NCBI RefSeq assembly: GCF_000312385.1
Contig: NZ_HE997626.1
Span: 1,332,572 to 1,396,571, forward strand
Source: Tsukamurella sp. 1534
GTDB lineage: Bacteria; Actinomycetota; Actinomycetes; Mycobacteriales; Mycobacteriaceae
DNA: 64,000 nt
Direction of reading: 5' to 3'
The notes under the pieces were generated by a model. That model ran no database searches and was not told the origin of the DNA. It saw only the letters and a program-made list of their open reading frames with translations. Every line of letters begins with the position of its first letter. Within the stretch, counting starts at the first letter, position 1. Below are positions 45,904 through 54,632 of this stretch, one piece after another. Both the position numbers and the translations under genes were made by a program.

Positions 45904-46328
45904 TGCCCGACAACGAAACCCGCACGCCGAGCGTGTTGTTCGTGTGCGTGAAGAACGGCGGCAAGTCCCAGATGGCCGCCGGACTGATGCGCAAGACCGC
46001 CGGCGATGCCGTCGAGGTCCACTCGGCCGGCACCAAGCCCGGAAGCGCGGTCAACGGCCTGTCCGCCGAATCCCTGGCCGAGATCGGCGTCGACATCACC
46101 GGCGAGACCCCCAAGCCCATCGACCCCGAGCTGCTCGCCCGGGTGGACCTGGTGGTCACGCTCGGCCGCGAAGCCGTCGTCGACACCCCGGACGGCGTCG
46201 CGCTGGTCAACTGGGACACCGACGAGCCGTCGGAGCGGGGCATCGACGGGATCGAACGGATGCGCCTCGTGCGCGACGACATCGCCGCCCGCGTCACCGC
46301 GCTGGCAGCCGAACTCACCACCCGGTAG
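45903..46328 (+). CDS. arsC: ArsC-type arsenate reductase/LMW-phosphatase-fold protein with a CX5K loop
   Basis: A 141-residue LMW-PTPase-fold protein. The active-site loop reads [14 protein letters not shown], so the Arg of the CX5R signature is Lys. [12 protein letters not shown] and [10 protein letters not shown] follow. Related actinobacterial single-Cys ArsC proteins with VKNGGKSQ loops reduce arsenate with mycothiol and mycoredoxin, and the family assignment rests on that resemblance. It overlaps acr3 by one base. It feeds arsenite to the pump. Confidence 0.85.
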   Translation: MPDNETRTPSVLFVCVKNGGKSQMAAGLMRKTAGDAVEVHSAGTKPGSAVNGLSAESLAEIGVDITGETPKPIDPELLARVDLVVTLGREAVVDTPDGVALVNWDTDEPSERGIDGIERMRLVRDDIAARVTALAAELTTR

Positions 46329-46370
46329 CGCCCCAGCAGGCCGGGAAGCCCGAGAAGCGGGAGAAGTCGG

Positions 46371-47036
46371 ATGAACGCCAACGCCTCTACCGAGTCGGCC
46401 GGAACACCAGAACTGCTGATGCCCCAGGCCCTGCTGGCGCGGACCGCGGAGCGGCTCGCCGCCCAGTACCGCGGGATCGTCTCCGAGCAGACAGTCGAAC
46501 GGGTCGTCTTCGAGTCCTACACCGCGCTGCGGCGCACCGCCCGCATCCACACCCACCTGGTGACTCTCGCCGGCCGGTTCGCCGCCGAGCGCCTCTCCGC
46601 CCTGGCGCAGTCGACGGGTGCGAGCACCAAGACCGTGCCCGAGGTGCTGTTCATCTGCGTCCACAACGCGGGCCGCTCGCAGATGGCCGCCGCGCTCCTG
46701 ACGCACCACGCCGCCGGGGCGGTACACGTGCGCTCCGCCGGATCGCTTCCTGCCGCGGTGATCAACCCGATCGTCGAGCAGGCCATGACCGAGGTCGGAC
46801 TCGACCTGGCCGCCGAGTTCCCCAAGCCTCTCACCGACGACGCGGTCGCGGCCGCGGACGTCGTGATCTCCATGGGCTGCGGCGACGCCTGCCCGGTCTA
46901 CCCGGGCAAGCGGTACCTGGACTGGCAGGTCGCCGACCCCGACAACCACCCCATCGAGACCGTCCGCCTGATCCGCGACGACCTCGACCGCCGCGTCAAA
47001 GCCCTCCTCACCGAGCTCCATCCCGCCACCACCTGA
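46371..47036 (+). CDS. arsC: ArsC-type arsenate reductase with N-terminal three-helix domain
   Basis: A 221-residue protein. The first ~80 residues form a helical domain (LLARTAERLAAQYRGIVSEQ, VERVVFESYTAL) common in actinobacterial ArsC. The LMW-PTPase domain follows, with a standard CX5R loop in FICVHNAGRSQMAAALL and VISMGCGDACPVYPGKRY carrying two more Cys. It lies 42 bp after the first arsC with GGGAGAAG before the ATG. Two reductases of different loop type in one operon may use different thiols. Confidence 0.88.
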   Translation: MNANASTESAGTPELLMPQALLARTAERLAAQYRGIVSEQTVERVVFESYTALRRTARIHTHLVTLAGRFAAERLSALAQSTGASTKTVPEVLFICVHNAGRSQMAAALLTHHAAGAVHVRSAGSLPAAVINPIVEQAMTEVGLDLAAEFPKPLTDDAVAAADVVISMGCGDACPVYPGKRYLDWQVADPDNHPIETVRLIRDDLDRRVKALLTELHPATT

Positions 47037-47141
47037 CCCAACCCGTGATCGACCTGCTCGACACTCCTGATCGCAGGCTGTCGGCACCGCTTGTGCCTGC
47101 CACACCTCATTCGCCTGTTCTTGGAAGGGAACCGACACCCC

Positions 47142-48563
47142 ATGTCTGCACGCAAGATCATCGCCATCGGCGGATCGGACGCCGGGATCTCCGCCGCCCT
47201 GCGGGCCCGCGAACTCGACCCCACCAGTGAGGTCACCGTGGTCGTCGCCGACGCCTACCCGAACTTCTCCATCTGCGGCATCCCGTACTACGTCTCCGGC
47301 GAGGTCACCCACTGGAGCAACCTCGCCCACCGCACCGCCGCCGACCTCGCCGCCACCGGCATGACCGTGCACACCGACACCAGAGCGACCGCCATCGACG
47401 CGGACGGGCACCGCCTGACCGTCACCGGCCCCGACGGCGCCGCCCGGGACCTCGACTACGACACCCTCGTCATCGGTACCGGCGCCGTCTCCGTGCGGCC
47501 GCCGATCACCGGCCTCGACCACCTCGGCCCGGACGACGGCGTGCACCTGCTGCACTCGATGGGCGACACCTTCGCCGTGATGAACACCCTCACCACGAAG
47601 GATCCCAAGACCGCGATCATCATCGGCGCCGGCTACATCGGCCTCGAAATGGCCGAAGGTCTCACCGCCCGCGGCATCACCGTCACCCAGATCGAAGCCC
47701 TCCCCGAGGTGCTCCCCACCGTCGAACCCGAACTCGGCGCCCTCGTCCACGACGAACTGGTCCGCAACCGGGTCGACGTCCGCACCCACACCCTGGTCAC
47801 CGCCGTCGACCGCACCGACACCGGCGCCCTGACCGTCACCACCAGCAGCGACGGCCAGACCGACCACCTCACCGCCGATCTCGTGCTCGTCGTCGTGGGC
47901 GTGCGCCCCGACACCACTCTCGCCGCCGCAGCCGGCGCGCATCTCGGCATCAAGAACACCATCGCCGTCGACGAGCAGATGCGCACCAACCTGCCCGACG
48001 TCTTCGCCGCCGGCGACGCCGTGCACACCCACCACCGCCAGCTCGGCATCACCTGGCTCCCACTCGGCACCACCGCGCACAAGCAGGGCCGCGTCGCCGG
48101 CGAGAACGCCCTCGGCGGCACCGCCCGCTACACCGGCTCCCTAGGCACCCAAGTCGTGAAGATCTTCGACCTCGTCGCCGCCCGCACCGGCCTCAAAGCC
48201 ACCGAAGCCCTCGCCGCCGCCCGCGGCTGGGTACCGGTGTCGACGACCTCCACACCGGACGATCACAAGGCCTACTACCCGGGCGCCACCACCATCAGCA
48301 TCCGGATCACCGGCGACCAGAACACCGGCGCACTGCTCGGCGCCCAGCTCATCGGGCACCGCACGGCCGAGATCTCCAAGCGCGTCGACACCTACGCCAC
48401 CGCCCTGCACCACGGAATGACCGTCGACGCCCTCTCCGAGCTCGACCTGTCCTACACCCCGCCCCTCGGGTCCCCCTGGGACGCCGTGCAGGTCGCCGCC
48501 CAGAACTGGGTCCGCGAACACCAGCTGCACCACCAGCGCAGCGCCCTTAGCCTGAACAGGTGA
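47142..48563 (+). CDS. FAD/NAD(P)-dependent oxidoreductase, CoA-disulfide-reductase/NADH-oxidase-like
   Basis: A 473-residue pyridine nucleotide-disulfide oxidoreductase. FAD-binding GGSDAGISAALRARELDP, redox-active Cys in FSICGIPYYVSGE, NAD-binding IIIGAGYIGLEMAEGL and DVFAAGDAVHTHH are visible, with a C-terminal dimerisation domain. Single-Cys enzymes of this type reduce CoA disulfide or persulfides, or O2. In ars operons such flavoproteins are frequent but of debated role. GGAAGG precedes the ATG. It overlaps the acetyltransferase gene by 4 nt. Confidence 0.87.
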   Translation: MSARKIIAIGGSDAGISAALRARELDPTSEVTVVVADAYPNFSICGIPYYVSGEVTHWSNLAHRTAADLAATGMTVHTDTRATAIDADGHRLTVTGPDGAARDLDYDTLVIGTGAVSVRPPITGLDHLGPDDGVHLLHSMGDTFAVMNTLTTKDPKTAIIIGAGYIGLEMAEGLTARGITVTQIEALPEVLPTVEPELGALVHDELVRNRVDVRTHTLVTAVDRTDTGALTVTTSSDGQTDHLTADLVLVVVGVRPDTTLAAAAGAHLGIKNTIAVDEQMRTNLPDVFAAGDAVHTHHRQLGITWLPLGTTAHKQGRVAGENALGGTARYTGSLGTQVVKIFDLVAARTGLKATEALAAARGWVPVSTTSTPDDHKAYYPGATTISIRITGDQNTGALLGAQLIGHRTAEISKRVDTYATALHHGMTVDALSELDLSYTPPLGSPWDAVQVAAQNWVREHQLHHQRSALSLNR

Positions 48564-49087
48564 CCACCAGCGACCACGACACCCCCGGGCCCGCCGCATC
48601 GGCGGCGGCCCCGGCGATCGTCGCGATGCGGCCCGAGCACGGGCCACAGGTCCTCGCGATCTACCAAGCCGGCATGGACACCGGCAACGCCACCTTCGAA
48701 ACCACCGCACCCAGCTGGACGGACTTCGACCAACGACACCTACCCGAGCACCGATTCGTCGCTCTCACCCCGACCGGGCAGGTCACCGGGTGGGTCGCCG
48801 CGGCGCCCGTCTCGGGGCGCTGCGTCTACGCCGGCGTCATCGAGCACAGCATCTACGTCCACCCCGACCACACCGGCCACCGTGTCGGGGCAACATTGCT
48901 GCAGGCCCTCATCGTCTCCGCCGACGCCGCCGGGGTGTGGACCATCCAGACCGGGATCTTCCCCGAGAACCACGCCAGCCTCGCCCTGCACCGGCGCGCC
49001 GGATTCCGCACCGTCGGCACCCGCGAACGCATCGGCCAACGCGACGGCCGCTGGCGCGACGTCGTCCTCATCGAACGACGCAGCTGA
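48560..49087 (+). CDS. arsN: GNAT acetyltransferase, phosphinothricin/arsinothricin type (ArsN-like)
   Basis: A 175-residue GNAT protein. AIYQAGMDTGNATFETTAPS, EHSIYVHPDHTGHRVGATLL (acetyl-CoA loop) and GIFPENHASLALHRRAGFRT match the phosphinothricin N-acetyltransferase group. Members inside ars operons (ArsN1) acetylate the arsenical antibiotic arsinothricin; that role is inferred from family and position. The GTG overlaps the preceding stop (GTGA), so it belongs to the ars operon. Confidence 0.82.
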   Translation: MTTSDHDTPGPAASAAAPAIVAMRPEHGPQVLAIYQAGMDTGNATFETTAPSWTDFDQRHLPEHRFVALTPTGQVTGWVAAAPVSGRCVYAGVIEHSIYVHPDHTGHRVGATLLQALIVSADAAGVWTIQTGIFPENHASLALHRRAGFRTVGTRERIGQRDGRWRDVVLIERRS

Positions 49088-49109
49088 CTGCCGCCTACAC
49101 CTACCGGAC

Positions 49110-49502
49110 TCAGCCGGCGTCACCGACTTCAGAACCGTCTGGTTCTTCATCCGCCAGCTCTGGGGCGCGGGTGATCGACACGATCACCGACGAGCGGCGG
49201 AACTGCTCGGTGTCGAAGGGGCTCGCGGGATCGTCGAACCAGACCAGTGACTGGTCACCGACACGCGGCCAGCGGGTGACCCTTGTGATCCGGTGCGCGA
49301 TGCCGTCGTAGTCGAACGCCCCAGACGGGCTGGCGGGGCCGGGACGACGCGTGTACGTCAACGCATCCAGGTCCCACAGGTGCGTTGATCCCTGCGAGGC
49401 CACCACCCACCGGCCGCGCATACCGTCCGTGAGCTCATCCACCGTCTCCGACGGTGGATCGTTGCCGTCGGGCGGCTGCTGGACATCCGGTTCATCCGTC
49501 AT
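49110..49502 (-). CDS. Hypothetical protein
   Basis: A 130-residue acidic protein, convergent with the arsN-like gene. The N-terminus is disordered (PDVQQPPDGNDPPSE). The core alternates strands and aromatic residues (GRWVVASQGSTHLWDLDALT, HRITRVTRWPRVGDQSLVWF), typical of small beta-rich proteins carried on actinobacterial plasmids. No function can be named. It is probably the second gene after the zinc-finger protein. Confidence 0.6.
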   Translation of the reverse strand: MTDEPDVQQPPDGNDPPSETVDELTDGMRGRWVVASQGSTHLWDLDALTYTRRPGPASPSGAFDYDGIAHRITRVTRWPRVGDQSLVWFDDPASPFDTEQFRRSSVIVSITRAPELADEEPDGSEVGDAG

Positions 49503-49631
49503 GGGACTCCTCGTATAGGGGTATAGGGTCAGGCTCACTGTCCCGAACGCTAGGCGGAGTTGATTTGGGGCGCCGCTGCCGGGTGCGCCCATGATTTTGG
49601 GCCTGGGGTTCGCGTGCCGTCCTTGGCGGAT

Positions 49632-50408
49632 CTACTCGGCGGGCTCGAGGACGCGAGGATGGATCAGTTCGATCCGCGGGACGTGGATCTCGGCTCCACC
49701 GAGAACCCGCACACGGGGCCACTCGCCGTCGACCATCGTCAGGCCGGCCTGGGCGGGAGTGAGGCCGTCCTCGGTGGGGATCAAGCACGCCTCGCCAGGC
49801 CCGGCCTTGCACCCCGGACAACCGGTCTTGGTCTCGATGGCGATACGCGACTTCTCCAGCTCGAGCTTCTCGTCGTCGGTGGCATGGCGCCAGCAACCGA
49901 ACCCGTCCTGGTGGCCCACTCCGGCCTGATACAGCGGCCGCATCTGACACGGTTTCCCGTTCGTCTTCGGCCGCAGGCACTTCCTCTTGAGGCTGCGGTC
50001 GAGGTCGTCCTTCTTGGCCTTGATCCGCTCGACGTTGAGAGCCATCTGCGTCAGGTAGTCAGCGGTGTTGTCGCCGGCCGCCTCGTACAGCGCGAACACC
50101 TGCCGCGGAGACCGGGCGCCGGTCCAGCGCCGGCCGTCCGACCCATACACCGCCACGGGAAGCTTACGTGCGACGATGCCGATCGCGACCTCGATGTAGT
50201 GTGCCAGGCCAGTGGTCTCGGGAGTGTTGACGACCCGCTCGGGACAGATGGCGATGCCGTACTCGCTCTCGATCCGCGCGGCCTCGCGGTTGAACCCGGC
50301 GACGGCGATCTCCACCTGCCGCAATGCCGTCATCAGCGGTGTGTGATCCAGCGGTGCGGGCGCGGGCTTCGGGCGAGGGGTGCGGTTGCGATCTGATCTC
50401 CGGGACAT
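49632..50408 (-). CDS. Hypothetical protein with phage-type zinc-finger motifs
   Basis: A 258-residue basic protein. A helical N-terminal half (LMTALRQVEIAVAGFNREAA, then YLTQMALNVERIKAKKDDLD) leads to KCLRPKTNGKPCQM...GCWRH and CPGCKAGPGEACLIPTEDG. The last is the short CxxC...GExC zinc element common in phage and plasmid proteins. It may bind nucleic acid. The ATG at 50408 has no strong ribosome-binding site; longer in-frame starts exist but have poor coding character. Confidence 0.62.
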   Translation of the reverse strand: MSRRSDRNRTPRPKPAPAPLDHTPLMTALRQVEIAVAGFNREAARIESEYGIAICPERVVNTPETTGLAHYIEVAIGIVARKLPVAVYGSDGRRWTGARSPRQVFALYEAAGDNTADYLTQMALNVERIKAKKDDLDRSLKRKCLRPKTNGKPCQMRPLYQAGVGHQDGFGCWRHATDDEKLELEKSRIAIETKTGCPGCKAGPGEACLIPTEDGLTPAQAGLTMVDGEWPRVRVLGGAEIHVPRIELIHPRVLEPAE

Positions 50409-50726
50409 TGGTACAAGCGTGCCAGTAACCAATTCGGAGGTTGCTCGACGGTGGCCCGCCGCTTGGTAGGAGCGGTGTGCGAAATGCGCGCGCGAAATAC
50501 CAGGGACATCCCTCGAACCCAAACGAACGGACCGAGCCGCGCATGTTTCGGTGACGGCGAGCAGAGCACCGAGCACAAGCGACTGTCCTTCCTCGGTGTC
50601 CCCTGAAATCCCGAAGGACACCGAGCAGCTCACCCGCCCGGACCTGAGTCCGCGAACGCAAGCCGCACCGCCCGCAGACCGCACTGATCCCGCCCCAGTA
50701 CCCGCGCGGAGGCCCGTGGCGTGGCG
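50409..50726. other. Non-coding gap
   Basis: Nothing convincing was seen: no gene with a start and coding bias, no strong hairpin, no transposon-end repeat. It lies between two minus-strand genes, so it must hold the promoter of the zinc-finger gene. Confidence 0.5.
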
Positions 50727-52742
50727 CTACACCGCTTGCTGAATCGTCGGCCGCCGGCTCGTTGCTGGGGGAGCCGGCGGGAGCGCGGTGACGCGGCCGG
50801 CGCGGACGCCGTTGGCGATGACGACGATCTCGGCGAGTTCGTGGACGGCGACGACGGCGGCGAGGCCGAGGACGCCGAACAGTGCGAGCGGGATGAGGAT
50901 CGCGATCAGCCCGAGGGACAGGGCCACGTTCTGCAGCATGATGTTCCGGGCCCGGCGGGCGTGATCGAGGGCCTGCGGCAGGGTCCGTAGGTCCTCACCC
51001 ATGAGCGCGATGTCGGCAGTTTCGATCGCGACGTCCGAGCCCATGGCGCCCATGGCGATGCCGAGGTCCGCGGTGGCGAGGGCGGGGGCGTCGTTGACGC
51101 CGTCGCCGACCATCGCGGTGAACCGGTCTTTGCGGAGCTCGCCGATGATCCGGGCCTTGTCCTCGGGCCGCAGGTCGGCGTGTACGTCGTCGATCCCGGC
51201 GATCTTCGCCAGGGCGGTGGCGGTGGCGGTGTTGTCGCCGGTGAGCATCGCGACGGTGGCGCCGCCGCGGTGCAGGTGATCGATGACCTCGCGGGCTTCA
51301 GGACGCAGCTCGTCGCGGACGGCGACCGCCCCGATGACCTGCCCGTCGTCTTCGACGAGGACCGCGGTGGCGCCGCCGGCTTGCATGGCCGCGACCCGCG
51401 CTGCAAGTGGGCCCGGGTCGATCCAGCCGGGCCGGCCGAGCCGGGCGGGCCGCCCGTCGACGAGCCCGGTCAGCCCGGCCCCGGGGACGGCCTGCACATC
51501 GACCGCCGCCGGTATGCGGTCGCCATTGGCGGTGAGGATCGCCCGGGCGAGGGGATGTTCACTGTGGGCTTCGAGCGCCGCGGCGACGGCGAGCACCCGG
51601 TCCTGTTCCGGCGACCGGACGCCCGAGCCGAGGTCGCTCGCCTCGACGGAGGGGCCGGCCGGGTCGGTGGCCGGGTCGGTGATGGTGGCGATGTCGACGA
51701 CGGCGGGGCGGTTCGCGGTCAGGGTGCCGGTCTTGTCGAGGGCGACCGTCCGCACCCGGCCGAGGGCCTCGAGGGCGGCGCCGCCCTTGACCAGGACGCC
51801 GATCTTGCTGGCGGCGCCGATCGCGGCGACGACGGTGACGGGGACGGAGATCGCCAGTGCGCAGGGGGAGGCGGCGACCAGCACGACCAGGGCCCGTTCG
51901 ATCCACGTTGCGGGGTCACCGAGCAGGGACCCGAGGATCGCGATCGCGGCGGCGAAGATCATGATCGCCGGGACCAGGGGCTTGGCGATGGTGTCGGCGA
52001 GGCGTTGTGCGTCGCCCTTGCGGGACTGTTCGGCCTCGACGATCTGCACGATCTTGGCCAGCGAGTTGTTCTCCGCGGTGGTGGTGACTTCGACCGTGAG
52101 GGCGCCGGTGCCGTTGATCGTCCCGGCGAACACCTCGTCGCCGGGTCCGGCCTCGACGGGCACGGATTCGCCGGTGATCGCCGAGACGTCCAGGGCGGTG
52201 CGGCCGTCGCGGATCACGCCGTCGGTGGCGATCCGCTCGCCGGGCTTGACCAGCATCCGGTCTCCGACCGCCAGCTCGGCCGGGGAGATGGTGGCCGGGG
52301 TGCCGTCGCGCAGGACGGTCGCGGTGTCGGGGACGAGGTTGAGCAGCGCCCGCAGGCCGCGGCGGGTCCGTGAGACGGCGTACTCCTCGAGGCCCTCGCT
52401 GATGGCGAACAGCACGGCGAGCATCGCCGCCTCGCCGACCTCGCCGAGGATCACCGCGCCGACGGCGGCGATCGTCATCAGTATCCCGACGCCGATCTTG
52501 CCCTGGGCCAGGCGCCGCAGCGTGGACGGCACGAAAGTCCACGCCCCGATCAGCAGCGCGATCCACTCCAGCACCAGTGACAGGCGCTGCGGGCCGCCGG
52601 CCCACCCGACGATGTATGCGGCGAGTAGGAACACCGCCGCGGCCGCGGCGGCCTGCAATTCCCGCACCTGCCACCACTGCCCGGGAGCCTGCTCGTCCTC
52701 GCCGGCGGGCTCGTCGTGCCCGCAGCCGCACGCGTCACTCAT
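50727..52742 (-). CDS. Heavy-metal P1B-type ATPase with an SPC motif (Cd/Zn/Co efflux type)
   Basis: Exports divalent metal ions at the expense of ATP. The 671-residue protein has a short His/Cys N-terminus (CGCGHDEP) rather than a full metal-binding domain, six to eight helices, TGES ([10 protein letters not shown]), SPCALAISVP in the membrane (residue ~292), DKTGT (phosphorylated Asp, ~335), SEHPLA and [10 protein letters not shown] (~544). SPC, rather than CPC, is typical of the P1B-4 group (CtpD/CoaT/CzcP). The matching HEGxx motif of the last helices reads HELAE. It overlaps the CmtR-like sensor gene by 4 nt. Confidence 0.9.
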   Translation of the reverse strand: MSDACGCGHDEPAGEDEQAPGQWWQVRELQAAAAAAVFLLAAYIVGWAGGPQRLSLVLEWIALLIGAWTFVPSTLRRLAQGKIGVGILMTIAAVGAVILGEVGEAAMLAVLFAISEGLEEYAVSRTRRGLRALLNLVPDTATVLRDGTPATISPAELAVGDRMLVKPGERIATDGVIRDGRTALDVSAITGESVPVEAGPGDEVFAGTINGTGALTVEVTTTAENNSLAKIVQIVEAEQSRKGDAQRLADTIAKPLVPAIMIFAAAIAILGSLLGDPATWIERALVVLVAASPCALAISVPVTVVAAIGAASKIGVLVKGGAALEALGRVRTVALDKTGTLTANRPAVVDIATITDPATDPAGPSVEASDLGSGVRSPEQDRVLAVAAALEAHSEHPLARAILTANGDRIPAAVDVQAVPGAGLTGLVDGRPARLGRPGWIDPGPLAARVAAMQAGGATAVLVEDDGQVIGAVAVRDELRPEAREVIDHLHRGGATVAMLTGDNTATATALAKIAGIDDVHADLRPEDKARIIGELRKDRFTAMVGDGVNDAPALATADLGIAMGAMGSDVAIETADIALMGEDLRTLPQALDHARRARNIMLQNVALSLGLIAILIPLALFGVLGLAAVVAVHELAEIVVIANGVRAGRVTALPPAPPATSRRPTIQQAV

Positions 52743-53158
52743 CGCCGCACCACCTTCGCCGCCGAAGCCTCCTCGGTCGTCACAGCGTCCGGGCTGCAGC
52801 AGGTGGCGCTGTCGGTGCCGTAGTTCGGGCACAACGCGACCGCGTTGCCGGTCGCCGCGAGCAGCGTCTCCGCCGCCGCGAGCAGGTCCATCAGCTCCGG
52901 GCGGGCGAGGCTGTAGAACACCTGCCGCCCCTGCGGGCGGCCCTGCACCAGACCGCAGTCCCGCAGGCACGCCACGTGCGCCGACACCGTCGACTGCGCC
53001 AGGCCCAGCTCGGCCATCAGGTCCGCCACCCGGGCCTCGCCACCGTGGGCAAGCCGCGTCGCGATCGCCAGCCGGGTCCCGTCGGAGAGGCTGTGGAACA
53101 ACGCGACCGCGGGATCGAGCTGCGCGCCCGTCGCCACCGAACACTCATTCATCGTCAT
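52739..53158 (-). CDS. cmtR: CmtR-like Cd/Pb-sensing ArsR-family repressor
   Basis: A 139-residue winged-helix repressor. The recognition helix VSAHVACLRDCGLV carries the CxxxC pair that in M. tuberculosis CmtR (Cys57, Cys61) binds Cd(II) or Pb(II), and VALCPNYG supplies the third Cys (Cys102 equivalent). A later CC (SATCCSP) is extra. It is the first gene of a two-gene operon with the ATPase and divergent from the methyltransferase-cyclase-cadD operon, so it probably controls both. Confidence 0.88.
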   Translation of the reverse strand: MTMNECSVATGAQLDPAVALFHSLSDGTRLAIATRLAHGGEARVADLMAELGLAQSTVSAHVACLRDCGLVQGRPQGRQVFYSLARPELMDLLAAAETLLAATGNAVALCPNYGTDSATCCSPDAVTTEEASAAKVVRR

Positions 53159-53253
53159 ACGACGATGATAGCGGTATTCTGTGGTGTAATCGAGTTCTCG
53201 CGAGGAACAGGCCGCCGATCGGTGGCCGTGAGCGGTGTTGGGAGCTGCTGGGT

Positions 53254-53853
53254 ATGCCATCGATGTCGACGATCGAGTCCCTGTTCTGCCGCAGCACGCC
53301 GTGGGAGGCAGCGACACGGCGGTGGGTGTTGCCGTGGGCCTTGCAGGGCGTGCGCCCTACGGGGAGGGTGCTGGAGATCGGCGGCGGCGGCGGCGCGATG
53401 GCCGCGCAGCTGCTGGCGGCGAGCGCCCCTGCGGATCAGGTGCAGCTCACCGTCACCGACTTCGACCCGGTGATGGTCGCCGCCGCGCAGGATCGGTTGC
53501 AGCGCTTCGGTGACCGAGCGCAGGCGAGGGTGGCCGACGCCGCCGCGTTGCCCTTCGGCGACGACGAGTTCGACACCGTCGTCTCGTTCATCATGTTGCA
53601 CCACGTCGTCGACTGGGAGCAGGCCCTCCGCGAAGCCGTCCGGGTGCTGCGCCCCGGCGGAACCCTGGTCGGCTACGACCTGCTCGGCACCGCGCCGGCG
53701 CGGATCCTGCACCGGCTCGAAGGCGCACCGCACCGGTTCATCGACCGCGGCCAGCTGCGCCCGCACCTGGCAGGCCTGCCGCTGCGGGAGGTCACCGTCC
53801 GGGAGAACGCGGCACTGACCCGCTTCCGCGCGACCCGCACCGCAGGCCGATGA
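53254..53853 (+). CDS. Class I SAM-dependent methyltransferase
   Basis: A 199-residue methyltransferase. VLEIGGGGGAMAAQLLA is motif I, VTDFDPVMVAAAQDRL motif II, VADAAALPFGDDEFDTVVSF motif III and VLRPGGTLVGYDLL the post-III segment. There is no ArsM-type Cys set, so arsenite methylation is not supported. The substrate is unknown; it may be a small molecule or lipid. The ATG at 53254 has GGGAG about 9 nt upstream; an ATG at 53263 is possible. It overlaps the next gene by 4 nt. Confidence 0.85.
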   Translation: MPSMSTIESLFCRSTPWEAATRRWVLPWALQGVRPTGRVLEIGGGGGAMAAQLLAASAPADQVQLTVTDFDPVMVAAAQDRLQRFGDRAQARVADAAALPFGDDEFDTVVSFIMLHHVVDWEQALREAVRVLRPGGTLVGYDLLGTAPARILHRLEGAPHRFIDRGQLRPHLAGLPLREVTVRENAALTRFRATRTAGR

Positions 53854-54632
53854 CCACGCCAGGGCCCGAACACCGGCTCGGCCGCGGCCATCACCACGGT
53901 GCGCGGCCCGAGCTGGACGGCCTCGAACAGGTGGAGGTCGCCGTGGCATTCGTCGACCTCGCCGGCTACAGCGTGCTCACCGAGATGTGCGGCGACCACG
54001 AAGCCGCCGAGCTTGCGCTCCGGTTGGCTGAGCACGCCCGTCGAGCCCTGCACCCGCAGGCCCGGCTGGTCAAGACCATCGGCGATGCGGTGATGCTCAC
54101 CGCCGACACCACCGATGCGATGCTGGCCACGATCACCGCGCTCGCCGGGCACGCCGCCGACGAGGACGGATTCCTCGCCCTCCGCGCCGGAATCCACCAC
54201 GGCACCGCCCTCCGACGCGACGGCGACCTGTACGGGCACGCGGTCAACATCGCCGCCCGCATCACCGCCCTCGCCGGCGCCGGCCACGCCGTCCTCACCG
54301 ACCCGCTCCTGCCCGCCGCCACCCGCGCCGGTGTGCCCACCACCGCCCTCGGCCCGCGAAACCTGCGCAACATCAGCACCCCAATCGAACTGCACAGCAT
54401 CACCTTCACCGACACCCGGCACCCGCACGACCCGATCTGCGGCGCCCGCATCGACCCGGCGACCGCCCCCGCACACCGGCACACCGACACCGGCCGATGG
54501 TGGTTCTGCTCAGCCGACTGCGCCCGCCGATTCGACCGCGCGACCGCCCCGGCCACCACCACTGCCGCTGCGACGACCTACGTCACGTCACCCGCCGGGT
54601 CAGCGCTCACATCACGGGCAGGTGGCCGGTGA
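53850..54632 (+). CDS. Class III nucleotidyl cyclase-domain protein fused to a YHS metal-binding domain
   Basis: A 260-residue protein. Residues ~25-190 form a guanylate/adenylate-cyclase-type domain: VAFVDLAGYSVLTEM (first metal Asp), VKTIGDAVMLTA (second Asp) and DLYGHAVNIAARI (Asn/Arg). Residues ~195-240 form a YHS domain: DPICGARIDPATAPAHR and WWFCSADCARRFD. This joins a possible second-messenger output to a domain that binds soft metals. It lies between the methyltransferase and cadD, overlapping both. Its product (cAMP or other) cannot be told. Confidence 0.8.
   Translation: MTTPGPEHRLGRGHHHGARPELDGLEQVEVAVAFVDLAGYSVLTEMCGDHEAAELALRLAEHARRALHPQARLVKTIGDAVMLTADTTDAMLATITALAGHAADEDGFLALRAGIHHGTALRRDGDLYGHAVNIAARITALAGAGHAVLTDPLLPAATRAGVPTTALGPRNLRNISTPIELHSITFTDTRHPHDPICGARIDPATAPAHRHTDTGRWWFCSADCARRFDRATAPATTTAAATTYVTSPAGSALTSRAGGR

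Noticed and set aside
53254-53853. ArsM arsenite methyltransferase
   Set aside because: It has the SAM motifs but lacks the Cys residues needed to bind As(III).
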